64,000 nucleotides of DNA from Lotus japonicus (GCF_012489685.1 NC_080043.1:49615127-49679126); one strand, 5' to 3'; shown: positions 1-11,948, counted from the first letter of the stretch. Numbers and translations are program-made. The notes: a model not told the origin generated them from the letters alone.

Positions 1-1680
1 TTCTCTATGAGCAGTTCGACCATCCTAATGATGAGTCAGATGATTCGAGCAATCATCAAGAGTGTTTGCACTCTATCGTTGTAGGAATTCGAGGTTGATA
101 GTTTGACAATTACCCTAGGGAATTTTAGAGACAATATTCGTAGCTAGACTCTTACGTGTGAGAGACATCGAGTCTGATGGTTAACACAAAGGCCGGTGAA
201 AAGACCGACTCGTACGCACGTGCTCAGCCTTTCTGGAGCATTATTTTAGCATGACATTGCATTTGATACCATTCATTTAATGATTTGAGGTTGATGAACA
301 TTGTTATGAGTTTGATGATCTGATGTAGATAAACATCGTTATGTTTTTGCTGAATCGATGATTTATGCATGCTTATTTAGTAGTTGATGATGTATTGATA
401 TATATGCCATGATAACATTTATCAAACCTATATATATCTACCCCCATACTCTACTTGTTCTCTTTATTATCTACCATATTCTGTGAGTTGACCCTCGCGC
501 CTTGCCTTTTGTGTATTGTTTGTGTTTGGGCGGTCGACAAACTGCCAGATGTCACTGGGGGAGTGGTTTACGCTGGTACGCCCGTCAGGGGGAATCAGGT
601 ACGAGTTGATTGATCGAGTTGACCCTGCTGCTTGGACGTTGGACCCCCCAAACCACCGAGCGACGTACCGAGGAGAGTGATGGAGAATGTGATTGACAAC
701 CATGGAGACATGACTACTGGAGTTTTGCGGAATTACACTATTGCCTTTGAACTGCCGCCGATGGTTCACTTTTAACCAGGTACTGGACTGCGACCACCTA
801 CGCCGTCGTCGTCATTATCGTCGTCGTCATGTGATGAGGAGGATCCTTCCGAGGTCGATGTTGTTATTGTGACACCGTCTGGACCGACACCGCCTGCTGT
901 TGTGGACCCTACTGACGTTGCGTCATCTTCGAGGCTTGTTGAGCCGAAGGAGGAGCCTGTCGCCACGACTCTAACTCGTCATGGGGCGTCTGTTTCCTCT
1001 CGTGGTTAACGTGTCGAACCTTTGGTTCGCATGGTTGAGGAGGAGATCGCTACTGACGTAGTCGATCTGGAGACACGGTTTAACTAGGGTGGCACGAATG
1101 ACAGTTAGGAGGGAGGTTCTGGACGTGGATATCGATGTGCTTACTGTGGACTCAGACACGGAGGACGACTACACGAGCGCGGGCGGAGGAGGAAGAGGGT
1201 TGGGAGACCCGCTTCTTTGCATGACCTGGGTTAGGGTGTATATTCAGTAGTAGCTCTGGTTAGTCGTTGTACATTTGGGACAGGGTAGGTTCCCGACCTT
1301 TTTCTTTTTGTGTGATTCTCTGCATGGGAATCACAGAGAGTAGTCGGACGATAAGAGGTCTGAGGAGGCTGTTTTGGGCTGACTCTCTCACATTTTTCAG
1401 GACTATAATTATTACACTTACTTTGATCATTGTTGCGTACACTTGCCTTTTGGCATACTTTCTGTCACCGTCAGGTTCTGGTTACGTTTGCGGTACAGTA
1501 TGGGTTGTATCTAGTTATATATATATATTAGTTTATCGGGGCATGTTTGGAATTTCATTAAGTCCACTTGGACAAGTCTTTCATATTTATTTCTCTCACC
1601 TTTAAAAAAAATACCTTCATTTTCCGTTGTTTTATTTTAATTGTTTACTAAAGTGACGCTCCGAAAATCGGGGTGTTACA
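1..1680 (+). repeat. 3' part of a long gypsy-type LTR (+), left end outside the window
   Basis: The segment ends in the shared LTR terminus: GTTTACTAAAGTGACG, then a CCGAAAATCGGGG stretch and GTGTTACA at 1680. The same terminus, usually reverse-complemented as TGTAACACCCCGATTTC, bounds many LTRs in this window. Internal landmarks follow the order seen in LTRs E and F: a degenerate ACGTG block near 153, then the acceptor-like CCAG|ATG at 545-551 opening the LTR reading frame. No primer-binding site follows 1680, so this is a solo LTR or a 3' LTR, not a 5' LTR. It is more diverged than the other copies. Confidence 0.8.
549..1180 (+). pseudogene. LTR-encoded acidic protein, diverged and broken copy A
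   Basis: This is a broken copy of the reading frame found in LTRs D, E and F. It opens with ATG-TCA directly after CTGCCAG. In changing frames it encodes a block with DPAAW, DP..HRATY, GVLRNYT and LPPMVH, then a Ser/Pro stretch, DEEDPSE, and an acidic end with VDSDTEDDYTS. Copy D has DPGAW, DP..HRATY, GVLRRYT, LPPGVH, DDEDPSE and LDSDSDDDHAS. By hand count, 18 of 29 shared residues in two aligned blocks use different synonymous codons, which points to past selection on the protein. A frame break near 655-680 and in-frame stops near 774 and 1007 inactivate this copy. I recognise no known domain; the function is unknown. Confidence 0.55.
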
Positions 1681-1731
1681 GCAACTGCCATTTGATAGCA
1701 GAAATGATCGATGCAAAATTATGCCAAAGAG
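1681..1731. other. Short spacer between an LTR and the Sirevirus insertion site
   Basis: Unclassified DNA. Its last five bases, AAGAG (1727-1731), are the left target duplication of the Sirevirus. Before that insertion it was continuous with the sequence after 10997. Confidence 0.7.
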
Positions 1732-2610
1732 TGTTGGAACATGTTGCCATGCATTTTGTCAAAACAACCGATTGTCGAAGCAGATGCCGTGGCATCTGAT
1801 TCCGTGAAGCTAGGGCATCAGTCCTCAGCTTGTGTTTCTGTTGTGGGCCCTCTGAAGATTTACTGAAGATATGTTTTTGAATTACTTGAGGAGCAAGGAG
1901 TTATTCCAGAAGGGTTTTATTTGTTGGGTTGTTATTTGTTGAAACAATCTTTGTTAAAAGATTGATTTCTATCTTTACTTGTGCAATAAGAAACCGAATC
2001 GATCAAGATTGCGTTTTTGAATTGTTGTTACTGCAATCTGTTTCTTCAGCCCGTGCGAACCCTAAAGCCCATGCTACCGCTGCTGAAGTCTTTAAAAGGA
2101 TGAAGACCTAAAACATGAAGGGTGTCGAAGCTGATTGAGAGAGATCGAGTGTTTTAGGATTTGTTAATTGTGCTTTGTCCTTTGTTAGTTGTGAATCTGT
2201 CTTTGCTCACTGATTCTATAAAGTAAAGAGAGATTCTGTGTGTTTGATTGCGTTCAAACTCTACTTGTTCATTGTGTTCACCAATCACTGTGGCAGTGAT
2301 TGAGAGAAAGTGAGAGGGGCTCTCATACTTAGGTTGAGATTCTAAGTAGAAATACACTGGGTAGATTAGGAACTGAACTATGAACTGAGTTGTTCATGAG
2401 TGTCTGTAATTCCTGAATCTTGAGATAGTGGATTTCCTTTCTTTGGGTGCAAACCCTCCAGACGTAGGTGAAAGTTTTCACTGAACTGGGTTAACAATTA
2501 CTGTGTGTTATTGTTTCTGTTGTTAAGTTTTGTTTTTTTGTTAAGCGATTGTCGAACCTCTTGTCCCAGCATCGTACAGGACAATCGTATCAGAGGGAAC
2601 CTGAATTACA
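1732..2610 (+). repeat. Sirevirus 5' LTR
   Basis: It begins TGTTGGAAC and ends GAATTACA, matching 10114-10992 with a constant offset. The TATA position (2091-2098) reads TTTAAAAG here but TATAAAAG in the 3' LTR, so the promoter copy that would drive the element has lost the consensus base. Confidence 0.95.
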
Positions 2611-2612
2611 AT

Positions 2613-2624
2613 TGACATCAGAGC
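2613..2624 (+). other. Degenerate primer-binding site (initiator tRNA-Met type)
   Basis: TGACATCAGAGC, three bases inside the 5' LTR, matches the usual plant tRNA-iMet site TGGTATCAGAGC at 10 of 12 bases. Confidence 0.7.
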
Positions 2625-2675
2625 AGGCACCCTGTTCTGGTTGGGTGAGCTCCAGGGAGTTTTATTCAAGTTCTC

Positions 2676-3992
2676 ATGGATAACAAGGAGGGAGGATCAG
2701 TTAATAGGCCACCCATTCTGGATGGTACTAACTATGACTACTGGAAGGTTTGCATGACAGCCTTTCTCAAATCAATTGACAACAAGACTTGGAAAGCTAT
2801 TGTCAAGGGTTGGAAGCACCCCACTAAGACTGAGGTTGAAGGCACCTCTACTACTTTTGTGGAAAAACCTGAAGAAGAATGGACCAGTGTTGAAGATGAA
2901 GCTGCTCTTGGAAATTCAAAGGCTCTAAATGCTATCTTTAACGGAGTTGACAAGAATATGTTTAGGCTGATCAATACGTGTACTGTGGCAAAGGATGCTT
3001 GGGAAATTCTGAAAAATGCACATGAAGGAACTACTCGAGTAAGGATGTCAAGGCTTCAGATGCTTACTACTCAATTTGAAAATTTGATGATGACTAAAGA
3101 AGAGACTATTTCAGAATTCCACATGCGTGTCTGTGACTTATCTAATGCTTCATTTGCTTTGGGAGAACCTATGTCAGATGAGAAGCTTGTAAGGAAGATC
3201 TTGAGATCTCTTCCTCAGAAGTTTGCTATGAAAGTCACTGCAATTGAGGAGGCTCAAGACATTGAGAACATGAAGGTTGATGAACTTATTGGTTCTTTGC
3301 AGACATTTGAGTTGAAACTGAGAGGAAAATCTGAGAAGAAGAATAAGAGTATTGCTTTTGTGTCAAACACTGATGAAGGTGATGATGAAGATTGTGAGGG
3401 TGAAAATCTTTCTGAGGCTCTGGCCATGCTAGCAAGAAAATTCAACAGAGCATTGAGAAAGATTGACAAAAGAACTAGGCCTAATGTCCAGGACATGAAG
3501 TTCGATAACAAACTCAAGTTTTCTAATTCACAGAGGAAGACCAAAGAAGAAGAAAGATCTGGTCAGAATAAAGGAGTGCAGTGTCATGAATTTGAAGGAT
3601 ATGGCCATATCAGGCCTGAATGCGCCACCTATCTAAAGAAGCAGAAGAAAGGTATGATGGTAACTTGGTCAGATGAAGACACTGAAGATGAGGAGGAGAT
3701 ATCTGAAAACAAAGTCAATGCTTTCTCTGGAACTATCTATGAGTCTGATACAAGTGATGAGGACATTACAGATGAGGAACTGGCTGAGACTTACAAGCTG
3801 CTACACATCAAGTGGGAAGAAGCATGTAAACTTGTGAGAGAAAAGCAAAGTGAGATAGAACAACTTGTCTCTCAGAATGAAAGGCTGAAAGAGCTCAGCA
3901 CAAAGCTGAAGGAAGATCTCGAGGAATGGCAAAGTAAGTTTAATAATTCTGATTTTATGGAAAAGGCTAATCTAGTGTTGATTAATGCATGA
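2676..3992 (+). pseudogene. gag: Sirevirus gag (first part of an interrupted gag-pol)
   Basis: Gag forms the virus-like particle and binds genomic RNA. This 438-codon frame starts with MDNKEGG and has the copia gag core (LDGTNYDYW near the N-terminus; WEILKNAHEGT). A zinc knuckle lies at residues 303-316, and its second cysteine is replaced by phenylalanine (C303, F306, H311, C316), so it probably no longer binds zinc. Acidic, helix-prone sequence follows. The frame ends at a TGA (3990-3992). The same frame continues directly into the pol part with matching coiled-coil-like sequence, so I read the TGA as a C-to-T change of an arginine CGA rather than a natural gag stop. Confidence 0.85.
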
Positions 3993-6900
3993 CTTCAAGA
4001 GGAAGTGGCAACTCTGACAAGAAAGCTTGAAGCTACTCACAAATCTGTTAGAATGCTGAACAGTGTTTCTGATATGCTTGATGAAATTCTGAAAGAAACT
4101 AGCAAGCAAGGAGGGAGTTTGAAGGGAATTGGCTTTGACTATAGAACAGCAAACAAAGAAAATCAGAAAGGTTCAAAGAAATTTGTGTCTGCTGCAAAAC
4201 AAACTGAATTCAAGAAGCCCATAAATTATCAGTTGTCAGATTCATTGCCTCGACATGTACCTCTACATGTGAAACCCCAGCTTAAGCTTGACAAAACTGT
4301 ACCTTGGAAGTGTCACTACTGTGGTAAGAATGGTCATATAAAGCCCTACTGTTACAGGTTATATGGTTATCCTCAGATGCAGGATAAAAATCCTGTTCAG
4401 ATGAGGAAGCAATGGAAGCCCAAGGGTGAAGTCAGATGTCAGGTAGCCTACACGTCTTTCAGAACATCATCAAAGAAAGATTGGTATTTTGATAGTGGCT
4501 GCTCAAAGCACATGACAGGGAACAAGAGCTTCTTGCAAGACATCAGAAGTCACTCCACTAACTATGTTACTTTTGGAGATGGAGCTAAAGGAAAGATCAA
4601 GGGAGTAGGAAAACTTGTTAGCACAGAATCTCCTAACTTGAACAATGTGTTACTTGTAAATGGTTTAACAGCCAACCTAATCAGCATAAGTCAACTGTGT
4701 GATCAAGGATATGATGTGAAGTTCAATAAGATAGAATGTGTTGTGACCACTGATGATGAGAGAGTTGTGATGAGAGGAGTCAGATCAAAAGACAACTGTT
4801 ATATGTGGACATCAGAAGAAAAAGCTCATGTTTCCAGATGTTTGTTAACTAAAGAAGATGAGGTGAATGTATGGCATCAAAGACTAGGACATCTCAACTA
4901 CAGGAGCATGCAAAAGATTCTTGCAGATGATGCAATAAGGGGATTGCCCAATTTGAGCTTGGGAGAAGGAAAGCTATGTGGAGAATGTCAGATTGGTAAG
5001 CAAACCAAGGTGCCACACAAGATGCTCCAGCATCAGACCACGACAAAGGTTCTAGAATTGCTTCACATGGATCTCATGGGTCCCATGCAGGTAGAAAGCT
5101 TGGGAGGAAAAAGGTATGTGTTTGTCTGTGTAGATGATTTTTCAAGGTATACATGGGTTGAATTTATGAGAGAAAAATCAGAGACTTTTGAAATATTCAA
5201 GAATCTATGTGTGAGACTTCAGAATGAGAAGGACTGTGTGATTGTGAGAATCAGAAGTGATCATGGAAGGGAGTTTGAGAATTCAAAATTCTTGGAGTTC
5301 TGTGGAACAGAAGGTATTAGTCATGAATTTTCTGACCCCATTACTCCACAGCAGAATGGAATAGTTGAAAGGAAAAATAGAACTCTCCAGGAATCAGCTA
5401 GAGTAATGTTACATGCTAAGAAGATTCCACACCAGTTCTGGGCTAAAGCTATGAGTACTGCATGTTACATACATAATAGAGTCACCATCAGGGCAGGGAC
5501 ATCCTCCACACAGTATGAGCTATGGAAAGGTAGAAAACCGTCTGTAAAATACTTTCACATATTTGGAAGTAAATGTTATATCCTTGCAGATCGTGATCCT
5601 AAGAGGAAGCTTGATCCTAGAAGTGATGAAGGAATTTTCATGGGATATTTCTATGAACAGCAAAGCTTATAGAGTTTTTAACTCTCGCACAAGGACCATG
5701 ATGGAATCTGTGAATGTGACTGTGGATGATGAACCAAGCAAGAAGGAAGAATCACTTTTGAATGAAGATGATGATGGTGCTGATGTTCTAGCTGATGCTC
5801 CAGCAACCGCCCTCGACAATGAGTAAGAAACACGTGCTGATGAAAAGGAAGACAAAGATATCACATCAAACAAAGCTCCATCAATCAAGGTTCAGAAGAA
5901 TCATCCTCAAGAAAACATTATTGGTAATCCTCAAGAAGGGGTGACTACCAGATCCAGAAGTATAATTGCTCACAGTTGTTTCATCTCTAAGATAGAACCC
6001 AAGAATGTCAATGAAGCTCTCACTGATGAATACTGGATAAATGTTATGCAAGAGGAGCTAGAGCAGTTCAGAAGAAATGAAGTGTGGGAGTTAGTGCCTA
6101 GACCTGAAGAAGTAAACATCATTGGCACTAAGTGGATCTTCAAGAACAAATCAGATGAAACTGGAACAGTCAAAAGGAATAAAGCAAGGCTAGTTGCTCA
6201 AGGATACACTAAGATAGAAGGAGTTGATTTTGATGAAACCTTTGCTCCAGTAGCTAGACTGGAATCTATAAGACTCTTGTTAGGTGTTGCTTGTCTCTTG
6301 AAGTTCAGACTTTATCAGATGGATGTGAAGAGTGCTTTTCTGAATGGCTATTTGAGTGAAGAAGTTTATGTTGAACAGCCTAAAGGATTTTACAGATCCA
6401 CATCATCCAGATCATGTGTACAAGTTGAGGAAGGCCTTGTATGGCTTGAAGCAAGCACCTAGGGCTTGGTATGAAAGGTTAACTGAATTCCTTGTAAGCA
6501 ATGGTTACAGTAAGGGTGGAATTGATAAAACTCTGTTTGTGAAGAATGACAAAGGTAAGCTCATGATAGCACAGATTTATGTGGATGACATTGTCTTTGG
6601 AAGAATGTCGAACTCAATGGTGGAGCATTTCGTCCGACAAATGAAATCTGAATTTGAGATGAGCCTAGTTGGTGAATTGAATTATTTTCTAGGATTACAA
6701 GTCAAACAAATGGAGGATTCTATGTTCATATCACAGAGTAAGTATGCTAAACGGTTAGTCAAGAAGTTTGGCCTTGAAAAGGCTGGTCACAAGAGAACTC
6801 CTGCTGCTACACACATCAAACTTTCCAAGGATGAGCAGGGGGAAGATGTTGATCAAAGTCTCTATAGAAGCATGATTGGAAGCTTGTTGTATCTCACTGC

Positions 6901-7525
6901 TAGCAGACCAGACATCACATTTGCTGTCGGAGTTTGTGCTAGATATCAGGCAGCTCCTAAAGCCAGTCATCTGCTACAAGTCAAGAGAATGATCAAGTAC
7001 ATCAATGGCACAAGTGACTATGGTATTCTCTATACTCATGATACAAATTCCTCTTTAGTTGGATTCTGTGATGCAGATTGGGCAGGTAGTGCAGATGATC
7101 GAAAGAGCACATCTGGTGGATGTTTCTTCCTAGGGAATAATTTGATTTCATGGTTTAGCAAGAAGCAGAATTGTGTCTCATTGTCTACAGCTGAAGCAGA
7201 ATATATTGCAGCAGGAAGTAGTTGTACACAACTCATGTGGATGAAGCAAATGCTGAAGGAGTATGATGTTGAACAGGATGTCATGACATTGTACTGCGAC
7301 AATCTCAGTGCAATTAATATTTCTAAGAATCCCATACAGCATAGCAGGACCAAGCATATTGACATTATACATCATTTTATTAGAGACTTGGTGGAGGATA
7401 AAATTGTTAATTTGGATCATGTTACAACTGACAAGCAATTGGCTGATATTTTCACAAAACCCCTTGATGCAATCACTTTTGAAAAATTAAGAGGAAGTCT
7501 AGGGATTTGTCTTTCTGATGCATAG
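3993..7525 (+). pseudogene. pol: Sirevirus pol: protease, integrase, reverse transcriptase, RNase H (frameshifted)
   Basis: An intact second zinc knuckle (CHYCGKNGHIKPYC) is at 4311-4352. Next comes the aspartic protease motif FDSGCSKHMTG (Asp at 4491). The integrase has an HHCC-type WHQRLGH region and catalytic Asp at 5070, Asp at 5259 and Glu at 5367; the last two are 35 residues apart, as expected. The reverse transcriptase has YVDD at 6578-6589. The copia RNase H has CDADWAG and KSTSGG. An extra T near 5648 and another in the TTTT run at 6388-6391 break the frame. A TAA lies at 5824-5826. The pol frame ends at TAG 7523-7525. Confidence 0.9.
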
Positions 7526-7531
7526 CAATTA
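7523..7531 (+). promoter_or_regulatory. Stop-codon readthrough site (UAG-CAATTA) between pol and env-like
   Basis: The pol stop is TAG followed by CAATTA, which fits the CARYYA context known to promote UAG readthrough in tobamoviruses and reported for soybean SIRE1. The downstream reading frame is open in phase for about 125 codons, so readthrough would give a Pol-Env-like fusion without any frame change. Confidence 0.8.
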
Positions 7532-9584
7532 GCGTGCCCCAGTGTGTTAACGGCTAGTTTATTCTTGGTCATCATTAACTGTCGTTGTGACATCAGTAGA
7601 GAGAAAGTTACTTCATGGTTCACTTATCCTATAACGACCTCCAACGGGCAAATTGTGTTCTCTCAACCGCTTGTGCATCTATCTTCTTCAAGACTTATCA
7701 TCTCTCTTTTGCACTTCTGTTTCGTTGGTCTGTACTCTGTTTGTATTTACTCTCAATTCATCATGTCTCAAAGTTCAGGAAAGAAGGAATTTGTCAAGGC
7801 CAAGATTGAAAGGACTACTAAAGGAGTCAAGTGTATGGGTTTGAAGAGTGATTCTTCTCAACCATCTTCTGTGTCCAAGAAAGCTCCCAAGAAGATGAGA
7901 TCACGAAGAGGAAAGCCCCAAATGTTCCTATCCTTGAGGATGTTCCTGACGAAGAGGAAATCAATGATGGAGATTCTCCTGTGAAATCGCCCCCTGATGT
8001 TGTGCCTGATGTTGGGACATCTGGGTCTATGGAAAGTTCTGCTCAAGAAAAACCTGGAAAGGATTCCACTTCTCATGGAGATTCAGGTGGTGCTACCCAG
8101 CCTGATATCTCTGTTTCATCCTCTTCAAAGGATGCTGATCCAAAGAATGATAACTCTGAGGATATCAATTATGAAGAGCCAATCCAGGCTCCAGCCTCTG
8201 TTCAGAACATCTCTGGTGATGATTCTGATGATGTTCCTCTGACCGAGTCCTTTGCTGATAGTGCTGCTGCAAGGATGAAGAAGAAAAGAAGGGGTTCTTC
8301 TCCTGAAGTCACTCCTACTCCATCAAAGAAATCCAAGTCTTCACCTATAACCTACAAGTCACGACAGGCCAGTGTGAAGAGTAAGGGGAAGCAAAAGGAA
8401 GACAAGACTCCCACTGAGAAGAAGATTCCAGTTGAAGACTCTGAGTCAGATGTTGAAGTCGGTGTCCAGGACATTCGATCTTCTGAGAAAAAGAAGTTTT
8501 CTGGTAAGCGTATTCCTCAGAATGTTCCTGCTGTTCCTATTGATAGAGTGTCTTTCCACTTAGAAGAGAATGTTCAGAAGTGGAAGTTTGTTTGCAAGAG
8601 GAGAATGGTCAAGGAAAGGGAAGTTGGTTCTGATGTTCTTGAATGCAGATATGTAATTGCACTAATTGAGAAAGCAGGTCTGATGAAGACTATTCAGAAT
8701 GTTGGAAGGTGCTATGAGAAGCTTGTGAGAGAGTTCTTGGTGAATCTCTCTGTTGATGTGGGACTTCCTGATAGTGCAGAATTCAGGAAAGTCTATGTGC
8801 AGGCTGAATGTGTGATGTTCTCACCTGTTGTGGTCAATCAAGCACTTGGACGAAGTGCTATTGAATTTGTTGATGAAGAAGTGTCCATGGATGATGTTGC
8901 CAAGGAGCTTACTGCAGGTCATGTGAAGAAGTGGCCGAGAAAGAAGTTGTTGTCTACTGGAAATCTCAGTGTGAAGTATGTTATTCTTAACAAGATTGGT
9001 GCTGTGAATTGGGTTCCTACTAAACATACCTCTGGTGTTTCTGCAACGCTTGCCAAATTGATCTATAGGATTGGCTAGTCTATTGCTTTTGATTTTGGAA
9101 CTTTTGTGTTTGAGAAGACATTGAAGCATGCTGATACTTGTGCTGTGAAGCTGCCTGTTTCATTTCCTTCCCTTCTCTCTGAGATCATTCTTAAGCAGCA
9201 TCCTCAGATTCTCAGGGCTGATGATGTGGCTATGTCTCGTGGTGTTCCAATCACTTTGGATCAACGTTTGTTTATGGAGCCACATGTTCTAGACATTGCC
9301 TTACCAACCAGCAGGACATCTGCTCCTCCTGTGACAGAATCTGGCACTCAGGCCATAATTGCTGAATTACAGGAAGTTTCCAAAGCTTTGCAGGAGACAA
9401 TCAGGGTGAGCACTGCCGGAAGCTCAAAGTTGATGTGTTGCTACACAAGCTTCAAGAAGAAGAACGTCAAGGTGGTGAGCACAGTGCTGCTGCTACAGCT
9501 GCTCAGAAAGCGAGTAATGAAGAGGAGGAAGGATCTGAAGAAAGTGCAGAAGGGTCTGGGGAGGAGTCAAGTTCTGAAGACTAG
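7526..9584 (+). pseudogene. Sirevirus envelope-like region, frameshifted
   Basis: This is the extra coding region placed after pol in Sireviruses; its role is unproven. Directly after the stop is a hydrophobic stretch rich in F, L, I and V, which could be a membrane segment, followed by a Ser/Lys-rich basic region. The frame breaks near 7905 and continues from 7981 with acidic, Pro/Ser-rich sequence. A conserved globular part follows (near 8560-9070, with FHLEENVQKW and WPRKKLLSTGNLS), resembling Pfam 'putative plant transposon protein'. A TAG sits at 9076-9078. After another break near 9420, the tail is coiled-coil-like and very acidic, ending at TAG 9582-9584. These breaks make it a pseudogene here. 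Confidence 0.75.
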
Positions 9585-10113
9585 TTTGCTCTGATCTTGT
9601 GTTATTTTCTTTTGTTTTTGGATGCACCCTTTGCAAATTTGTGCTAAAAAGGGGGAGTAGTTTGAGTTTGCGTTGAGATTGAAGATTCTATCTGCTATGT
9701 GGTCTGATAGTGTTAGCTTTTGTCTGTTTAATTTGAAGACAAGTTCAAGACAATGGCTATGTTTGTTTCAAGAGGCATTTTTCTGATAGCAGTATTTCTG
9801 AAACGTTGCCTCTGATTAGCAGTATTTCTGATAGCTTATGTGTTGCTAACTTCTGATGGCAGTATTTCTGAAACATTGATGTTTTAAGCTGATCTATTTT
9901 TGTGTCATCATATGCTAAAGCCCGATTGTACTTCTGGTTGTGTGTTTGTGCTGCTAAGTGTTTTGTTCCAACTATGTCTTTTGAAGAATGGTAGTTGGTT
10001 GTGTAGTTGCATCAGTTGAGGGGGAGCTCTGACTAAGGAGGAGAATTGTTTCTCAAGTTTTTATCCTCTCTAATTGTGAGTTATTTTAGACAAAATTTGA
10101 CAAAGGGGGAGAT
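9585..10113 (+). other. Sirevirus 3' non-coding tail with multiple polypurine tracts
   Basis: Three similar purine tracts occur: AAAAAGGGGGAG (9646-9657), GAGGGGGAG (10018-10026) and AAAGGGGGAGA (10102-10112). The last one abuts the 3' LTR and should prime plus-strand synthesis. Repeated polypurine tracts are a known Sirevirus trait. The phrase CAGTATTTCTGA recurs between 9780 and 9875. Confidence 0.8.
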
Positions 10114-10992
10114 TTTTGGAACATGTTGCCATGCATTTTGTCAAAACAACCGATTGTCGAAGCAGATGCCGTGGCATCTGATTTCGTGAAGCTAGGGCAT
10201 CAGTCCTCAGCTTGTGTTTCTGTTGTGGGCCCTCTGAAGATTTACTACAGATATGTTTTTGAGTTACTTGAGGAGCAAGGAGTTATTCCAGAAGGGTTTT
10301 ATTTGTTGGGTTGTTATTTGTTGAAACAATCTTTGTTAAAAGATTGATTTCTATCTTTACTTGTGCAATAAGAAACCGAATCGATCAAGATTGCGTTTTT
10401 GAATTGTTGTTACTGCAATCTATTTCTTCAGCCCGTGCCAACCCTAAAGCCCATGCTACCGCTACTGAAGTCTATAAAAGGATGAAGACCTAAAACATGA
10501 AGGGTGTCGAAGCTGATTGTGAGAGATCGAGTGTTTTAGGATTTGTTAATTGTGCTTTGTCCTTTGTTAGTTGTGAATCTGTCTTTGCTCACTGATTCTA
10601 TAAAGCGAAGAGAGATTCTGTGTGTTTGATTGCGTTCAAACTCTACTTGTTCATTGTGTTCACCAATCACTGTGGCAGTGATTGAGAGAAAGTGAGAGGG
10701 GCTCTCATACTTAGGTTGAGATTCTAAGTAGAAATACACTGGGTAGATTAGGAAGTGAACTATGAACTGAGTTGTTCATGAGTGTCTGTAATTCCTGAAT
10801 CTTGAGATAGTGGATTTCCTTTCTTTGGGTGCAAACCCTCCAGACGTAGGTGAAAGTTTTCACTGAACTGGGTTAACAATTACTGTGTGTTATTGTTTCT
10901 GTTGTTAAGTTTTGTTTTATTGTTAAGCGATTGTCGAACCTCTTGTCCCAGCATCGTGCAGGACAATCGTATCAGAGGGAACCTGAATTACA
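10114..10992 (+). repeat. Sirevirus 3' LTR
   Basis: It matches the 5' LTR base for base in length. Its first dinucleotide is TT instead of TG, a point change at the terminus. It keeps a consensus TATA box. Confidence 0.95.
10473..10480 (+). promoter_or_regulatory. TATA box of the Sirevirus 3' LTR
   Basis: TATAAAAG lies in the LTR at the position expected for the U3 promoter. Transcription from here would read outward into the flanking DNA after 10992. Confidence 0.6.
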
Positions 10993-10997
10993 AAGAG

Positions 10998-11284
10998 GAA
11001 TCACAATTGTGAGAAGTAGGATCGCTAATAAGGAGTCTGCAGAAACAGCGACACGTCAATATCCCTGCTGCCAACAGAGTGCAAGCCATGGGAAATGGCT
11101 AACAATTCAGCCTTCAAAATCCTTGAAAACTCATAGGAACATGAAAATCAAGGATCTAGCTACCCAATAGTCACTAAGAAAACCCTAAAACCCAGCTTGA
11201 CCATGACTACCAAGGGAGCTTCTGTCCACATTTAACGCAACCCAACGACGGTCTTGACCAAGCGATCTACGAGGTGAAGAGAAC
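10998..11284. other. Unclassified flank between the Sirevirus and an LTR fragment
   Basis: About 290 bp that were joined to 1681-1726 before the Sirevirus inserted. I see no coding sequence, known repeat or RNA gene in it. Confidence 0.5.
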
Positions 11285-11430
11285 TGTAACGCTCCGATTT
11301 CTTGAGGGTCACTTTAGTAACCTTTTTTCTAAATAAAAACCTTTTTAAAGTTGTAAGGTGAATAATAGAAAGAATTACTAAATAACCTCATTTCATTAAT
11401 AGTGGAAAATGCTTGAGTACATCATTTATT

Positions 11431-11809
11431 AAAGGCTTAATAGCTTTTTTGGTCCTTCACTTATCATGATTTGACAGTTTTGGTCCCTTAAGGAATTTAT
11501 TAGCCTACAACGTCCCTCACGTTTACTAACTGTTGCAGTTTTAGTTTTTCAACAACTTTCATCCAATATTTAATGAATTTTAATTCAAAAATTAATTAAA
11601 AATAAGGCTTGAAGAATAGTTTAATGTTTATGAGTATTTTTTAATTAATTGTTTAATCAAAACCCGTTAAATATTGGATGGAAGTTGACGGAAAACTAAA
11701 ACTGCAACAATTGGTAAACGTGAGGACGTTGTAGGCTAATAAATTTCACGAGGGACCATAACTGCCAAATCATGATAAGTGAGGGACAAAAATTGCTATT
11801 AAGCCTTTA
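11431..11809. mobile_element. Foldback MITE with long inverted arms
   Basis: The left end (AAAGGCTTAATAGC) and right end (GCTATTAAGCCTTT) are inverse complements. The pairing goes on almost to the centre: arms of about 170 bp around a loop near 11604-11638, with mismatches. The arms contain TTTTGGTCCC and TCACTTATCATGATTT. There is no coding capacity. Non-autonomous elements with 'GGCTTAATAGC..TTTGGTCCCT' ends are common in plant, especially legume, DNA. I could not settle the target duplication, so the superfamily is open. Confidence 0.8.
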
Positions 11810-11948
11810 TTTAAATGAAAGAGAAACTAATGCTTTATCCTTGCTTGAGCTCATCTACACATGATGGCTTCAAGGAGGCATCGAGCCTTAGAAAGCGAAA
11901 ACTCGACCTCACCACCCCAAGTACAGACACAGCTCATACCCACCCGAC

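Larger units (their letters stand above)
1732..10992 (+). mobile_element. Sirevirus (SIRE1-like Ty1/copia), complete length but mutated
   Basis: This is a full-length copia element of 9261 bp. It has two 879-bp LTRs without length differences and a perfect target duplication AAGAG (1727-1731 and 10993-10997). Domain order is gag, protease, integrase, reverse transcriptase, RNase H, then an envelope-like region after pol, as in the Sirevirus genus. By eye the LTRs differ at about 15 of 879 positions, so it is fairly young. It cannot be autonomous now: gag-pol carries stops at 3990 and 5824 and frame breaks near 5648 and 6390. The env-like region has breaks near 7905 and 9420 and a stop at 9076. 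Confidence 0.95.

Noticed and set aside
3254..3544. Open frames opposite to Sirevirus gag and pol (for example 2738-2974, 3254-3544, 5667-5888, 7036-7365)
   Set aside because: Shadows of real coding sequence on the other strand.
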